Shown piece after piece: positions 11,018 to 24,090 of a DNA stretch of 64,000 bases. Positions within the stretch are counted from its first letter, which is position 1; each line of letters starts with the position of its first letter. Both the position numbers and the translations under genes were made by a program. The DNA comes from Alligator mississippiensis (lineage: Eukaryota; Chordata; Crocodylia; Alligatoridae). A model generated the notes under the pieces. The model worked only from the letters and a program-made list of their open reading frames with translations. It was not told the origin of the DNA and made no database searches. The DNA is taken from positions 48,586,501 through 48,650,500 of the forward strand of contig NC_081827.1 of the NCBI RefSeq assembly GCF_030867095.1, in the 5' to 3' direction.

Positions 11018-12350
11018 CAAAAAGACCTGCCTACCATCCAATTTTTTTCAATGTTCACGTAATCTCCATCATAAAGTACAAGAACATGTAAATAGTTTTT
11101 AAAACAAAACTTTTACCTTGTAATTAATGTGTGTACGGGACCACAGTTTAATTTGTATGTAAATCAGCTGTTTATAAGGAAAAGATTTTATTGTTTGAAT
11201 CTGGAAACTGTATTGATTTAAGTTCACCAGTGGGCTGTTCTGCCAGTTTCATGAGTGGTTTTTTTTAATATGAAAATTGCTATTGTTTAAATGATTATAT
11301 TTAGGAGAATTACCACAAAATTCTGTGTATATGTTGTACATAAATATATTCTATCAAGTTCATGTGTTACATTGCATACAAATGAGTTGCACAATGCGTA
11401 CAGTTCTGGCTTAAAACTAATGTATTTGCGTTTTAAAAAGACAGAACAGGTTTTTATCTTCACTTCTTGAAAAATGAATGGAATGTGGCAATAATCAAAA
11501 TGACTGGACATGCAGATCAGTTGCTTTCAGCTACAAGCCATATTAAATTGATTAAATTTGATTACCCCACAGTCTGCCTGCCGACGTGTGATTCCATTTC
11601 TCTCACATTTATCTTAAGTTCCACGTATCTTAAAAGTTCTGAGTTTGCATTACAGCTCCTACATTTAGAAAAGGAAAAATGGAGACAAATTATAATGCAA
11701 TAAGTTATTTCTCACAAACTCCCATTTTTGATAACTGAAGAAAATGTGTTCTTCTTGTAATTGAGTTTTTAATGTATAATGGAAAACTTTTAATGTTTTA
11801 AAAAAGAAATCCAGGAAATAATGATGTTTTACAAAAATACCAGTGTTTTTTCAGTGTTTTTTCAAATTGTACTATAAAGAAATTACAGCACAAACTTAAT
11901 TACGTGGTTATACAGTGATAATGTAGCAGCAATAACATGTTACTATGTAATTACCAATTTTTATAGTGGATTTAATATGTAATTGCTGAAATAGCATTTG
12001 AAATCACAGTTAACATGAAATATTTTTTATTCCACTACAAGTTTATATTATTTTCCCATGGGGGGGACTGTGTATGTGAAGAAAATATTTATGGTTGCCA
12101 CAATTTATACTTGTGAATAGTAATTGTGAGGATACAATCACTGTTTTGATACCTTATTATCTAGTAGGAAGAGTAGGATACACGGCTTTCTTAACATCAG
12201 ATCTCAGTACTACGTGGTAAAGAGGCTGTTCTTCTCAAGTTTGATTTTTTTGGAAGGGGTAGGAGCTACATAAATGTATCCTGACACTTCACCACTATAT
12301 GTAAGGCAGTTATCCCAAATTAATGTCAATAAATTTTTTGTACTGCACTA
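11018..12350 (+). other. CTTNBP2: CTTNBP2 3' untranslated region
   Basis: About 1.3 kb of AT-rich, repeat-free sequence follows the stop, in contrast to the transposon-rich flanks. This suggests constraint. It contains AT-rich tracts such as TTTTTTTTAATATG (11260s) and several ATTTA words. Its end is set by the AATAAA at 12328; the exact cleavage site is inferred. Confidence 0.6.
12328..12333 (+). terminator. CTTNBP2: Probable CTTNBP2 poly(A) signal
   Basis: A canonical AATAAA is followed after about 15-30 bp by a T/GT-rich stretch that includes a (TGTC)n run at 12351-12370, a plausible downstream element. It is the first canonical hexamer I noticed after the stop codon. Confidence 0.6.
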
Positions 12351-14055
12351 TGTGTCTGTCTGTCTGTCTCTTAGTCTTGTGTATATATAGTGTATCTACT
12401 GGTGGATTTGGATTTGGAAGAATTACAAGTCTGATCTTATAGTCATTTACTTTAGAGTAAAAGCCAGAGAGAAGGCATACCTTTGTAAGCAATCATTTCC
12501 TTAAAATCCTAGTGGTTATAACTTTTGTTCAGTGCTGTAGGCTTCAGTGTATTACAGTTAATTCTCCTAGATACACAACAGACTTTTTCATATCTCCTGA
12601 CTTAAGGCATTTTGATGCTGTAAAGGTGGCAGACTACTTCTGTTTGACAGCTGGTTCCCAGCAACGTGGCTCAGCTGAAGAGTGCTACAGACAGTTCAGG
12701 AAAACATGCCTCAGTAGCTAGCATCTCTGAGTACAGAAGTATTGTAAATATAACTGGCATATATGAGAGAAGGGAAAATGTTTAGGCGTGGTTGTGGAGG
12801 GAAAAGAATGAGCCAAAGAAGTGTTTGTAATGATATAGGGTCAAGGGTCTGTTGTAAATAGCAGACCGATTACAAGGATGCTGCTGATATTCTTGTAGGC
12901 ATTAAGAGTAAAGGCCTGTGGAGAAGAGATGCAATGTTCTGGAAAGAAGTATCAAATTTGTACTGAGAAAATGGATGTCACCCATGCTAGGGCAGCCATG
13001 TTACAGATTTTTTCCTCAAAACATGATTTAAAATAATAGTTTCCCTTTTGAATATCTCTTCATGATTTTGAGGGAAAATCTGTTGCTACATTTTAAAATG
13101 TACTGGGGTCTCTACTTGTTCTGTTCATTTCTGCTCTGCTTTCTTAGACTTCCTCCATTCATCCATGTCTTTTACCTGCTTGGTTCTCATGTCTGTCTGC
13201 TCCGTCTTTGTGTTGCGTGTTTTCCTTCCGTGCAGACGGCCACCTCCTGTGAGCCTTCGATGTCTCTAATCTCACTTTGCAGTCTTTGGCAGCTCTCCTA
13301 GCTGACTCTAACTGCTGTGGTGTGCCTGTTTAGTTCCTCCAGCTAGGCTCATGTCAGCTGCAACTCAAATGATTTAACCCATACAGGTATAAAATAGTTT
13401 TATTTGTAGGACCCTAACTTCTCTATTTGTCTGTTTCAACTATGCCTAATTTTCTGTTAAAACAAAACAAAACAAAAAAGGCAAGGCCCTGCTCACGAGG
13501 TTCAAGGGCTTGGCCACACCTCCTCTTCTGAGGCTTTTGATTTTTTTGCCTGTAGCAGTGCTGACAGAGTAGCTCAGTATTCCTGCCTTACACATGGCAG
13601 TCTAAGTTAGGAAAACTCATTCTGGGGCAAGTGACAACAGTTTCCCTTCTCTGCTTATGGGACAGATATTTCAAGGGTTGACGGGGGCTGTCCTACTGAA
13701 CTCTTTTCTCCCAGTTGTTACCCCTTCCAAATCGTGACAAAGACTGGTCAGGTAAAGGTAAAGAGGTTCCTAACTGGAAGCACCAAAGGAAAGCTGTCCC
13801 AATTCTTCCCATTCCACAAGGTGCCGCTCAGTCAGAAGCCACCTTATCCCACAACACCAGATCTCCACAAGCAAGCAGAGTCAATCCTCATCAGCCCATT
13901 GAACTCAGCTAAACCATCCTCATCCATTAAGAGCATTTTGGAGGTAAATCCCAAACTTTCCAGCTCCCCTAGTGAGGGTAACCCCTACAAATATGTTCCA
14001 GGGCTCTGTTCTTGGTTCTTACTAACTGACAGCTATAAGAACCAAGATATGCAAC

Positions 14056-14744
14056 AGATAGGACTGTGCAAAACAGCGCCATTTCGTTTCGACTTCCGTT
14101 TCACCATTTTGAAGGGACAGTTTCATTTTGCTGTTTCAAAGCACTGCTCCATTTCATTTTGTCAAAACTGTGTTGCTGTTTTGATGCTATTTTGATGTTT
14201 TGCCCATAGGCTATAATAGGGAATCATGAAAATGCCTATAACTTTGTCATTTCTTGCCTGATTCGAATGAAAACAGCAGGGATGGTAGCCCCTGCTGAGG
14301 CCACAAAGCTTGCCAGGTTTCAAGGATATAAGTATAGGGGTTTCTGGGAAACTGCACCTCAAACTGTTCAGAGCAAAACTCATGTCACTTGTAAGTGTGA
14401 AGAGACAGAGAAAGTTCAGTTCAAACAATGCTGCTCTTTATGCTGTTTTTCTATCCCTCCCCCAGAGCACTGGGATTGGCAGGGACCTCAGGGAAGGATC
14501 ACAGTACACAGTGCATATGAGAGCAGTCCTTCCCTACTCTTCACCCTCTCTCTCTAGCTGCGAGCAAGCCCAGCTTCAAAACTCAAAATGTTTTGAAACT
14601 TCTGAAACGTTTTGAGTGCCCTCGTTTCATTTCAAGGCTGTTTCGAAGCCTTTTGTTTCATTTCAATTTCACTGTTTCAAGCTTGAAACAAGCTGAAATA
14701 GTGTTGAAACAAAACACCTGGTGAAATTTCGCACAGCTCTAGCA
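14056..14744. mobile_element. hAT-like element with TTTCGTTTC/GTTTCATTTC-rich ends
   Basis: The left end AGGACTGTGCAAAAC and the right end GAAATTTCGCACAGCTCT are inverted relatives. The flanks are similar (AACAGATA before, AGCAGATA after; 7 of 8), as expected for an 8-bp target duplication. Just inside both ends are dense TTTCATTTCA/TGAAA words. The centre has no transposase. Confidence 0.65.
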
Positions 14745-15599
14745 GATATCCAGACTGTCATCCTTCCACAGGGAAATACCTGGACACTAAGGAAACACCT
14801 GACAAGAAATGAAACCTATCCCTGAACAAAGACAGTCACAAAGAGCAATTTAAAACCAAAAGGGACATGCACTGTAGCTTTTCCCATGACCAAGCCAGAA
14901 AAACTGGCTCCCCATGACCAAGCTCTTTGTCCCATAACCAAGCTAGGCTGCGTGTGTGGGTCCCCTCAGCCCGCAGATATATTGGAAATATGTAGGAAAG
15001 GAGACTGAGAATAAAACCAGGCTGGGGGAAATGTAAGCAGTCACTACTGCAGTGGCCAAGTAAGAGTTCAGGGAGTAGTTAGGTGTTTGAAGCATCAAGA
15101 ATGTGCTTTGGATACTCGTGTGAATTTGTAAAGTACTCAAAGGAACGTATAATCCCTATGCTGGAGTACTGATGCAACTCCTTCACAGTGTCATAGGTTC
15201 CTAGCAATTCCCATGCAGTCTTTCACTAGTAACCTGAGCCAGAGAGAATATTTTCCTTTCATGAATGCGTTACTGGAATTTGTTTTTTTCCTCTTCCTTG
15301 AATTGCTACAGAGTGTCCTTAGCTAAGGCTTGGGTTTGACCATACAGTGCTCCTGCCACCCTTAGAAAACAAAGATGTTCCTGGCTTTTTTCCACCATAT
15401 TTGAGGTAAAGGTGGTTGGTGCAGAGATGGGGGGTTTTGCCTTCCTCTATAGGTGTGGTCCTCCTCCTTGGATCTTTTAACAGCCTTTGGGGCCTAGGGA
15501 TGTTGCCTGCAGTCCCCCGGGTTTACCTATGGCAGGTTAGCATGTTACTTCTTGAGACTGTGTCATGACTGGCTGTGTAGTTTTGCCAAGATGTTAGAT

Positions 15600-15695
15600 A
15601 ATTGATTTGTCTGTAAGTAGGGATGATCCTGCCTCATGCAGGGAGTTGAGCTAGATGACCTTTGGAGATCCCTTTTAGCCCTACTTTCCTATGAA
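15600..15695 (+). mobile_element. CR1 3' end fragment
   Basis: GGGATGATCCTGCCTCATGC, GAGCTAGATGACCTTTGGAG and CCCTACTTTCCTATGAATC follow the CR1 3' UTR pattern in sense orientation. Only the terminal ~100 bp is recognisable. Confidence 0.7.
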
Positions 15696-16480
15696 TCCTG
15701 TAGTCACCAGTATCAGAATTGCTATGGACGAGGGACAGTTGAGATAAAGGATGATGACAAGAAGCTCCACATGAGTTACATGAGGAACTGAGGCAGATAA
15801 AGAATTTTATTTGTAAGACTATCTTTTCATGCCAGTGCACTGGCACTGCACTCACAGTTGAAGAATCACAGAGCAGCTACATAAGATTTAAAGAACAGAC
15901 TGGTTGTTCGACTAAAGACATTTGTGCTGCAGGGATGTTGTCAGATACGATTTAAAAGCAAGGAGAAATCAGCTAGGGTAGACATGTAGAAGGAGTGAGA
16001 TCCACACAGACAAAGGATTCAGTGTCCTCAAGGTCTGGATTTTTCAGTGGGAAACTGTAACCCAGTTAGGCAAGGGAGAGAGAAAATTAACTGCAAAAAA
16101 TGCTCTAATTTACCTTGAGAGTTATGGGGACTTCACAACATGAAGAAAAAAAGGAGGCAAACCTCACAGCAGCAGTTGTTCTAGCGTGCACCTACCTTGG
16201 ACTGTGACTGCTAACACAACCCTGTGGAAAGGTGCTTGAAGCCCAAAAGCTGTTTTCATCTCCTTCAGCTGCCCTAGTTGGTCCAGGAAAAGCTTGTAAC
16301 TCATCTGCCTGGCTTTGCTTCTCCCACATGACTGGACCATCTCAATACCACGTAATAACCTTAAAACACTGGAGACAAAACTCCTAAAATGGATGAAGCT
16401 AAAAATAGCAGAGGGGAATTTCAAAGCAAGTCTGTGATTCTAAGTGCAGCCAGCACTTTTGACTGCATCTTTGTTTTAAA

Positions 16481-16665
16481 CAGCTGGAGACAACCTTTTT
16501 GGCAGGCATGCCACAAATTAAGCTTGTGCCCTCCGCATGTGCCAGTGGGACCCCCTTGCTCTGCCTTCTGTCCCCTGCCCTGCGTTCCCTGTCTGATCTG
16601 CCACAAGCCACACACACAGGCTGCCTGTACCACTTGTGGCACACGTGCCACAGAGTTGCACAATC
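16481..16665. mobile_element. Truncated hAT-like element
   Basis: Starts CAGCTGGAGACAACCTTTTTGGCAGGC. The inside (CTGATCTGCCACAAGCCACAC, GGCTGCCTGTACCACTTGTG) matches the elements at 34355-34638 (opposite orientation) and 48777-49028. The right terminus is not clear. Confidence 0.55.
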
Positions 16666-17332
16666 GAATAAACTACAGCTCAGCTCCATGCTTTTCATTC
16701 AGGTTAGTGGTACAGTGCAATCTAATGAAAAGACAATCCTTACTACACAATCACCTGTCAGCATCCACCGCAAACTATCCCCAAAGGTAATAAATACAAT
16801 TCTGTTCCATCTGCACTAAACCCACTTCCATTAAGGAATTGATTTTTGTGAGTGCCCTGAGAAAGATGCCCTAGAGATGGCTACATAAGCATCTTACTTT
16901 TTTATTAGGAATTCATTTAAATTAGAGCCTGCATTACCAATTTAAAGGCTGCTGTCGCTATCCAGTGCCAGGCAGGAAGAACATAGTCTATGGTTGATGT
17001 ATGGAGATGAGGAAGTCCCATTTAACAGGGTAATTTTTACCTCTCAGTAACAGTTAATCATACTGATGTTTTTAATGTGGGGAAAGACAGGCTTTTAAAG
17101 GAAATATGTTACTCTCTTGTTCTACATTTTGGTTAGAGGTTCTTGAGGCAAAGACTTGAGCGAGAATGTGCACATGCAATTAGAGAGTGATTGCCATGAT
17201 TCAACAATTAGTATCTGGTTGTAGCCAATCAGAAGTAGAATATGGCTTATCAAGACATTTTTTTACTATTTAATTCTGGAAAAGAATTAAAATGCAGTGG
17301 ATTTTGTTACTGTTCAGTATGATCCTCTAGAA

Positions 17333-17670
17333 CAGCGTTTCTCAACCTATGGGTTGCAACCCAAAAGTGGGTCACAGCAATATATGAAAGGGTCATGAAT
17401 AAACTTTAAAAATGGATTTTCCTTTAAAGAGGAAACAGGGGAAACCGTGGCTTTTCCCTTGCAGGCTGGCAGAGCTCCAGCTCCTCCCCACCCTGCTCCA
17501 AAAACACGCACCCTGCCCCAAACACTAGGGGGAAGGGGCCTTGAGTGGGGGTAATGGGTCAGGAGTGAGGGGCACCAGCAGGGCCAGGAGGCTATTTTCT
17601 ACTTAAACTGTTTGCTGGGCCATCGATATTTACAAATGGGTCCTGGTACAAAAAAGGTTGAGAACAGCTG
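17333..17670. mobile_element. hAT-Charlie-like MITE
   Basis: Ends are CAGCGTTTCTCAACCT and AGGTTGAGAACAGCTG (inverted). The flanks CTCTAGAA (17325-17332) and CTGTAGAA (17671-17678) agree at 7 of 8 positions and fit the nTCTAGAn target preference of Charlie-type hAT elements. There is no transposase. Confidence 0.8.
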
Positions 17671-18584
17671 CTGTAGAAGTTCATGTTAAATCAGGATTAA
17701 TCATCGTACTATGAAATAAAGGCCATTGCGGGGAGTCAGCTTTTGGCAAGTACTGCTCCAATTAGGAAAAAAATAAAGGTGACACTTTGCACTGTCAGAG
17801 TTCAAGAAGAGTAATTACAATCCTGAAAAAGAGCCTGTGGGCACACCTGACCGGTGCTAGCTCAGCACTTACAAGTACCAGGATTAGTAGAATAACCCAA
17901 GGTTTTTTGGATAGTAAAAATGGAAGAGGACTTTAAGAGTCTTTGCAAGTGAGCCTTTTATGAATATGATAATAAAGTAGATTAATCACTGGGCAATTGA
18001 TAAAACAAAATTAGTTCCCCAAAGTCACCAGCTCTGAGGATAATGTTTCTAATGTCCCAGCTAGTTATTGGACAAATTTCTACAATATCTGTCTAAATTG
18101 TATAATAGTGACGATAGAAGCTCTTGATCTAACTGTGTAGTATGTGAAAATTTGTTAAAGTTAGTAAGTAGTGCATGCTATGTCCTTAGGCCAGCTCTTC
18201 CCCTGTAGGTTTCTAGTGCTCCCAAAGGTCTTTGCTGTTACATGGGCAAAGCCGAGCCCTCCTCCTCCTCCCCTTCAAGGCATTTTTGCAGTTCTGCTGT
18301 GGTCGGATTCTATGGCCCACATCATGCTGGCTCCTACCCAGCAGATTTTGCAATCAAACTCATGCGTAACACTAAACTTGTTTGTAATCTTGCCCTATTA
18401 TCTTCCTACAGTCTTTTTTTATTTTTTTGCCTCTGAATTTTGCAATTTATTTTTTTCTCAGTTTCTTTCTCCTGCTCTAAGCTTCTTCCATCTGGGTGGG
18501 CATGTGAAGTCCCTGATATGCTAGTCACAAATGAAGTGCAAGTGTGGGGGAGGAGAGCCAGCCTGCCTGTTTGTCCAAGGGTGG

Positions 18585-18680
18585 GGGATGTATGGCTTAG
18601 GTCCCCTCACCCAGAGAATTTGAACCCACAACTCCCACTCTCTAACAAGGTACCATAACCACCACACCTTGAACAGCCTC
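18585..18680 (-). repeat. Possible tRNA-derived SINE remnant, antisense
   Basis: On the minus strand a GGGTTCAAATTCTCTGGGTG block resembles a tRNA B box, followed by a charged-tRNA-like arm (CTAACAAGGTACC on the plus strand). Similar motifs occur near 18975-19025, 29558-29740 and 41886-41960. It is old, and the call is tentative. Confidence 0.35.
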
Positions 18681-21221
18681 TGCCTACAGCTCTCTCTAGT
18701 CTTCCTGACTCACTGGGTAGTCAAGATGGGAAGACAGGTGGAAACAAAAGCTGACTAAGCTGAAGGGAATGTTGCTCTGTGAGAGGGGCACTGACTAAGT
18801 AAGTAGGGTGCCTCAGTTCAGTCAGAAGCTAGTATGTTGCTGTCCGCCCATTTTATCCAGTGTGTTAAATGCACAAAGCCAAATCAGCATTGGGATCAGG
18901 AATGCAGGACCCCTGGTTAGGGAATTTTATTGGCAAGTAGAAGGTAGGTTTCAAGTCCTCTTGCCGAGGAGAGAATACAATATGGCTTTCCCACTCCCTG
19001 GACATGTATCCTAATCACTGGGCTAAAACTTGGGCAATTGCATTGCCCTTTATTTTTTGTGAGTTATACAGAATTATGCACCACACCAGCCAGACAAAGA
19101 GCTGGAACCCATGTAAGTAAGTGAAAGATAGTGCAAAAGGGATTGATCAGATTGGAAGAAAAGGGAAGAGAGGAGTGTGGGAAGCAGGTGGAGTGGTGTT
19201 GAAAAATTGAGGTTATGGAGTGGTTGGGGCCAGCACATAATTAGCAGTGTTGAGACTGTCCAAACCAAAAAAAACAAACCACAGCAAGCAGCTGAGTGAC
19301 ATCATCTGTGACGATTACTCACTGCTTGAACCGCTTTGACTGCTGTTCTGTCAGCTTCAGTCGCTAGCTGGCTCTTCCTGGTAGTTTTTTTTCCCAAAGG
19401 TCACATGCCTAGAGGCGGTTCAGGGCCCCAGAAGGGAAGTCTCTCCTGTCCAGTGATGATCCTGAAGGTGCTGGATGTGGAGGGGGTATCTTCAGCTCCC
19501 TCATTTTCCTTCCCTGACACACCTACTTAAATTACTTTCAAATTAGACTGAAGTATTCATTAACTCCATTCCCGCCCTCTTAACTCTAGCTACAATAGAG
19601 AGAAAAGCTACACATGCCTTGACAGAGGTAAGCCTAATATACTGAATCCCAGTGGCCTTTCTTGTCCAGGTGATCATCAGTTAGAAGCTGTTTTTTCTCA
19701 GTCACGCAAGCATCAGGCAAGATTACGGAGGTGCACACTTAAGTTAGTGAAGACAGGCAATGCCCTTAAACCAGCCAGCATTAGAAAAAGCATTATAAAA
19801 CCCACTCACATTGGACTAGCAGGACAGAAGCCTTCATAAATACTGGCTGATTTAGAGGTGACTTGGAAAATATGCTTACCTGTGTGAAAAGCAATGAGTT
19901 TCCCCAAAATCTTGTTGTACTACTTGTTGTAGGTGGCTGTTGCAGGGCCTCCTGAGCAGAAGACCAAGGCAAGTTGTATGGGAGAAGGAGGATAAGTGAC
20001 CCAACAACTCTGATAATGCATCTGAAGTTAGACACCTAAGTGCTATTTACCCACCTAGAGATCAGCTGGAACTGGGCCTTGGTTTTCAGTTATTACAAAC
20101 CAGTGAAGATGTAATTCTTCCCCACCATCTCCTGGCCTATAATTAATCAGAAGATTTTTCATAAATTAAAGCCCTTGCTTTAATTTACCTAATTTAAACT
20201 AAAATCTAAAAGGTCAGACCACAAGGGAGGGCCCTGGGGGACACAAGTGCTGTACCAACAGAACTGAACCAGCACCGTGCACACAGCTCTCTGCAAACAT
20301 CCAGCATTTTTAATTGTGAGAAGAGAGGAGCAGGGGGAGATTCAAATGGAATGAAGAGCAAGACAGGGTAAGGAGCAGGAATAGACAGAGATGGGGAAAG
20401 GGCAGAGTTGCAGAGCAAGGGAAGACAGAAAAGCAAGGAGTAAATTGATAAGGAACCTGAAAAGGAAGAGAGACAGGGTGAGGGAAAAGCAGGAATGGAC
20501 TTAGAGAGAGCCCAAGTATTAAACCATCTTCTCTGGGTGGACCTAATCAGCAGAGCTCCAAACGGCCCCAAAAGCTTGGCCCTGGCAGTGTGCATGTTGC
20601 TTCATTTACAGTGGGTTGTTATGAGAATGAAATTAAATTTGAATTCTCTTTTCAAAACTGTGGCATTAGGAAGTTTTATGGCTGGGGTAGAGGGAGGTTG
20701 ACTGGCTAAGGATAATCTGTAGCCTCTGAATGCAATTCAGCTGGGGCTGCCAGCTACTTGCTAACACTCCCCTTAGAAAGCTTCCTTCCAGATCTCCCTT
20801 AACTCTTCTATTCCTAAATTGCACCTTAATTCACTTATTTTTATGTTAACATAAAGGTTGAAAGAGAGCTGCACCCATGACAGGCTAACATGTGAAAGAA
20901 GGATTCCTACAACACAAATAGAGTCCTAAACCTGCATAAATGGTCACGTTTTGATCAAACTGGTTTATGACTGCTCTCCAGCACCATCTAGTGACACTGA
21001 AGAGTGTGTTCAAAAACACCCTAAATCCTCATAAAATTGGCTATTCCAAGTGGAGTTCACAAAACAGAATTATGTGCTTGTGAGAACTGTACATTTTTGT
21101 AATGAGTTTCTAGTCTACTAGGTAGATGCTCACATAACTTCCACTAATGGAAGCAGGAATGATTATTTGTATACTCATCAGAGAAACAATCTCCATTTTC
21201 AAAGCACTGAAAGTTATAGCA

Positions 21222-21355
21222 CTGGTTAGAAGGGTTGTCAGGAGGCATCGACTCCAATTGCCCACTCAAGGCAAAATCATCCCTGTTTAAGCCATACTAG
21301 ACAAATGACTGTCTGACTTATGCTTAAAATCTTCTTTCACAACTAGTAGGGACAA
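21222..21355 (-). mobile_element. CR1 fragment, antisense, highly decayed
   Basis: The order GGCATCGACTCCAATTGCCC, CAAGGCAAAATCATCCCTG and CTTATGCTTAAAATCTTC resembles an inverted CR1 3' region. Divergence is high. Confidence 0.45.
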
Positions 21356-21556
21356 TGCTCAAAACATCCAAAACCAAAAACAAACAAACAAACAACCTAC
21401 CACCTTAACTTGCCACAGGTACAGGAGGGGAAGTGGCCTGCTACTTCAAGGACAGGAAGTAGTAGTTATAATCTACTCAAGATATCCAAGGAAGAAGACT
21501 GTATCCTCTGCTGCAGAAGGGGGTAAAAATCCCCACAGTCCATACTGTTTCTAGAG

Positions 21557-21865
21557 CAGTGGTTCACAACCTGTTTAGATTTGAGGTGCCCCTCAGAAAA
21601 TGCCAACTCTTAGCTTTTGCTTCTTTTTTTGACTATGGAAAAATAATACAACAATTCTTCTGTTGCAAAGAGCTCAGAAGCATCACATCAGGTCAGAAAT
21701 GTTTGTGACACTCTGGATTCCTATTTGATGTCTGGGTCTATCTTGTGAATGATGCACAGGTGTTTGCACATGTAACAGTGCTAATATTGCATGGCACCCA
21801 GTGGCACCTTTAAAAGGATCTCACAGCACCCCAGGCTACTGCAGCACACTAATTGAGAATCACTG
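21557..21865. mobile_element. hAT-Charlie-like MITE, copy A
   Basis: Ends CAGTGGTTCACAACCTG and GAGAATCACTG are inverted. Flanks TTCTAGAG (21549-21556) and CTCTAGAG (21866-21873) match at 7 of 8 and fit the nTCTAGAn target. The interior (TTGAGGTGCCCCTCAGAAAA, GGATCTCACAGCACCCCAGG) is shared with the copy at 28336-28647. It sits just beyond the predicted CFTR poly(A) site. Confidence 0.85.
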
Positions 21866-21937
21866 CTCTAGAGAAATATATACATTTAAATAAAGAAAAA
21901 CAAACTGAGACAATGGAATTGTACACAAAATCTTAGT

Positions 21938-21943
21938 TTTATT
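21938..21943 (-). terminator. CFTR: Probable CFTR poly(A) signal
   Basis: A minus-strand AATAAA lies in CCAATAAAACTAAG, about 1.39 kb after the stop. A second AATAAA lies upstream at 22117-22122 and could be used alternatively. Confidence 0.55.
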
Positions 21944-22116
21944 GGCACACTGTACATAATGTTGTCTACTTTGGTAATAAATAGAATTTAAAAAAATCAA
22001 ATGTATGCTGTCGTGGTAGGCAGTGTTCACTTAGTAGAAGCAACAACATTTCTGCTGTGTCTTCTACTGATTGCACCTATTACAGCTTGTTACATAGGCA
22101 GTGTGAGTTGAGAGGT

Positions 22117-22122
22117 TTTATT
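22117..22122 (-). terminator. CFTR: Alternative CFTR poly(A) signal
   Basis: A minus-strand AATAAA in CTTTAAATAAAACC, about 1.2 kb after the stop. Use is not provable from sequence alone. Confidence 0.35.
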
Positions 22123-23328
22123 TAAAGAGAAACCTAACAAACACATCTGTATTACTAGAATGCAGTCACACACACCATAAAGGTAGCTTTTGGATGCTAC
22201 TTGACATGCCTCTGGGACACAGTAATTTTCTCCAGTTCTATCATCAGGTGGGATAAAAAGAATACGGCTCAAATATAAAAAAACCGCTTTTTATACAAAT
22301 ATATATATATATTTTTGTAGTGCATAATCACTCTTAAAATACAGCACTCTTTTAATAAATGTTTTCAACAATATTAAAATAAATAAAACATTCTAGAGAA
22401 AAGTTCAGCTTCATAATAAAACTGCAAAACAGACGGGTATAAAACTGATGTCATTCTTAAAGTCTACTACAAAGTTTTTTTCTCTCCTTTTCATACAAAG
22501 TAGAGTACAAGCAGGTCAAGGTGCCTGACCTAACATACAGACTGGCCTACCAGCGGGAGTCCTGCTGCTTATGCTAATATTCATGTGCCCAGAAATAAAG
22601 GTTTGCAGGGTTGGGCCAGACTCTCCTGGAGTCCAACAGGAAATATTAACTCCCCCTGTCATCTTTCTTTAACTGCTGGGACTTGACGGATGTTGACCGA
22701 CTCGCAGGCAAACATCCTCTTTTCCTTCATTATCTCATGCATGCTTGCTGTGCACTGTTGTGAAAGGGCATTTCGCCTTTTCTGTGGTTTTGAAATACAG
22801 TAATCAGATGAAAAATGAGGAACAGGAAGTATTTGAAGTGCATTGCTGCTGGCTTTCTCTCCTCCTGGTTTCAGGAAGTAACCCCACAATCAGTTTACTA
22901 CTTTGTGGTTAGTGTTTTGTACCCAAGTCTGATATGTTTTAACGTTCCCGTCTGCCACCTTTTTCTTCAGTGCCCATCCCCTCCCCCGAAACACAGGGAA
23001 AAAAGGTTTTTAAAGTTTGCCTATATTGATCCAAACAGGTTCCTAACCCTTCCTATCATTGAGTGAGTACCAAAGTAAAGCAGCTTTTCAAAGGAAGCAT
23101 GGCTTACCGCAACAAGTGGTAAATCTTCAAGGGTATTTAATGCCTCACACACAATTTAACCTTTGGAGAGTAGCCGTTTCCATATACCCTTGTAGACAGC
23201 TCCGTTTAATGCCTCCTGAAAGTTTGATCATGGGCTTGCCCCTGCAGTGTCCGCAGTGTTGGTCTCACTTTTCTCCGCTTCAATTTCCCCAATATTTAAT
23301 TTTTTAGAGAAAGTGTTTCTAGTCCTCC

Positions 23329-23535
<207 letters not shown>

Positions 23536-24014
23536 CTAAGCAAACATTTGGATCAAACAGACATGTATTAATAGAGCTGATAAAAGTCCAGTTAACTAAG
23601 TAAGTACACTAACAGGATGGCAGCTGCTGATAGGATAGAGAATTACAGTAGGAAAAAAGCCAAAAGAGCTTTCTTTGTATGGTTCAAAATTTCAGATTGC
23701 TTTGGCTAACTTCCTATTACCAACAAGCGAAAGAGTTTTCAAATGATGGATGAGTAAATGTACCCATTGCTTATTTTTTTTAAATGTACTAAACCCTTTT
23801 CTTATGGCTCCTCTTCACCCCGACATGGCTCACATTAAACTCACATTAAGGAAGGGGATTTTTAATGCACAGACATAAAAGAAAGGAACAGGAAGGCTGT
23901 CAGAAAGGCACCAAAGAGCAGGGCCTTTCCTCCTCAGACTCAGGGCAGCAAGGAGGAACTGCCCTTGCTATGCCATTTAGGGGAATCTGTGTGTTGAAGA
24001 AAGTTTGCCTTTAG

Positions 24015-24090
24015 GTTTTTTTGTTTTTTGGTTGGTTTTTTTTTGTGGGGGGGGGGGTTCTTTTTTTGTTTTGTTTTATTTTTTGTTTGG
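24015..24090. repeat. Low-complexity T/G tract
   Basis: Alternating runs of T and G, including an 11-12 base G run (about 24046-24057) between T-rich blocks. Confidence 0.85.

Larger units (their letters stand above)
12351..21919. other. Intergenic region between convergent CTTNBP2 and CFTR
   Basis: About 9.6 kb separates the two predicted poly(A) sites; the corresponding human gap is several times larger from memory. It holds repeats listed separately (14056, 15600, 16481, 17333, 18585, 21222 and 21557). The stretches 12371-14050, 14750-15590, 15700-16480, 17680-18580 and 19030-21220 contain no gene, exon-like frame or repeat I can identify. Confidence 0.6.
21920..23328 (-). other. CFTR: CFTR 3' untranslated region
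   Basis: About 1.4 kb downstream of the CFTR stop, free of recognisable transposons and AT-rich, close in length to the human 3' UTR (about 1.5 kb from memory). It contains minus-strand ATTTATTT words near 22376-22392 and a TA run at 22299-22312. The left limit is set by the AATAAA at 21938-21943; an earlier alternative at 22117-22122 would shorten it by about 180 bp. Confidence 0.65.

Noticed and set aside
12351..12370. TGTC microsatellite as a possible regulatory element
   Set aside because: It is short and lies just after the CTTNBP2 poly(A) signal; it can serve only as a generic GT-rich downstream element.
13734..14195. A 153-codon plus-strand frame in the intergenic region
   Set aside because: Its second half is inside the hAT-like element at 14056; the first half resembles no protein I know and has no gene context.
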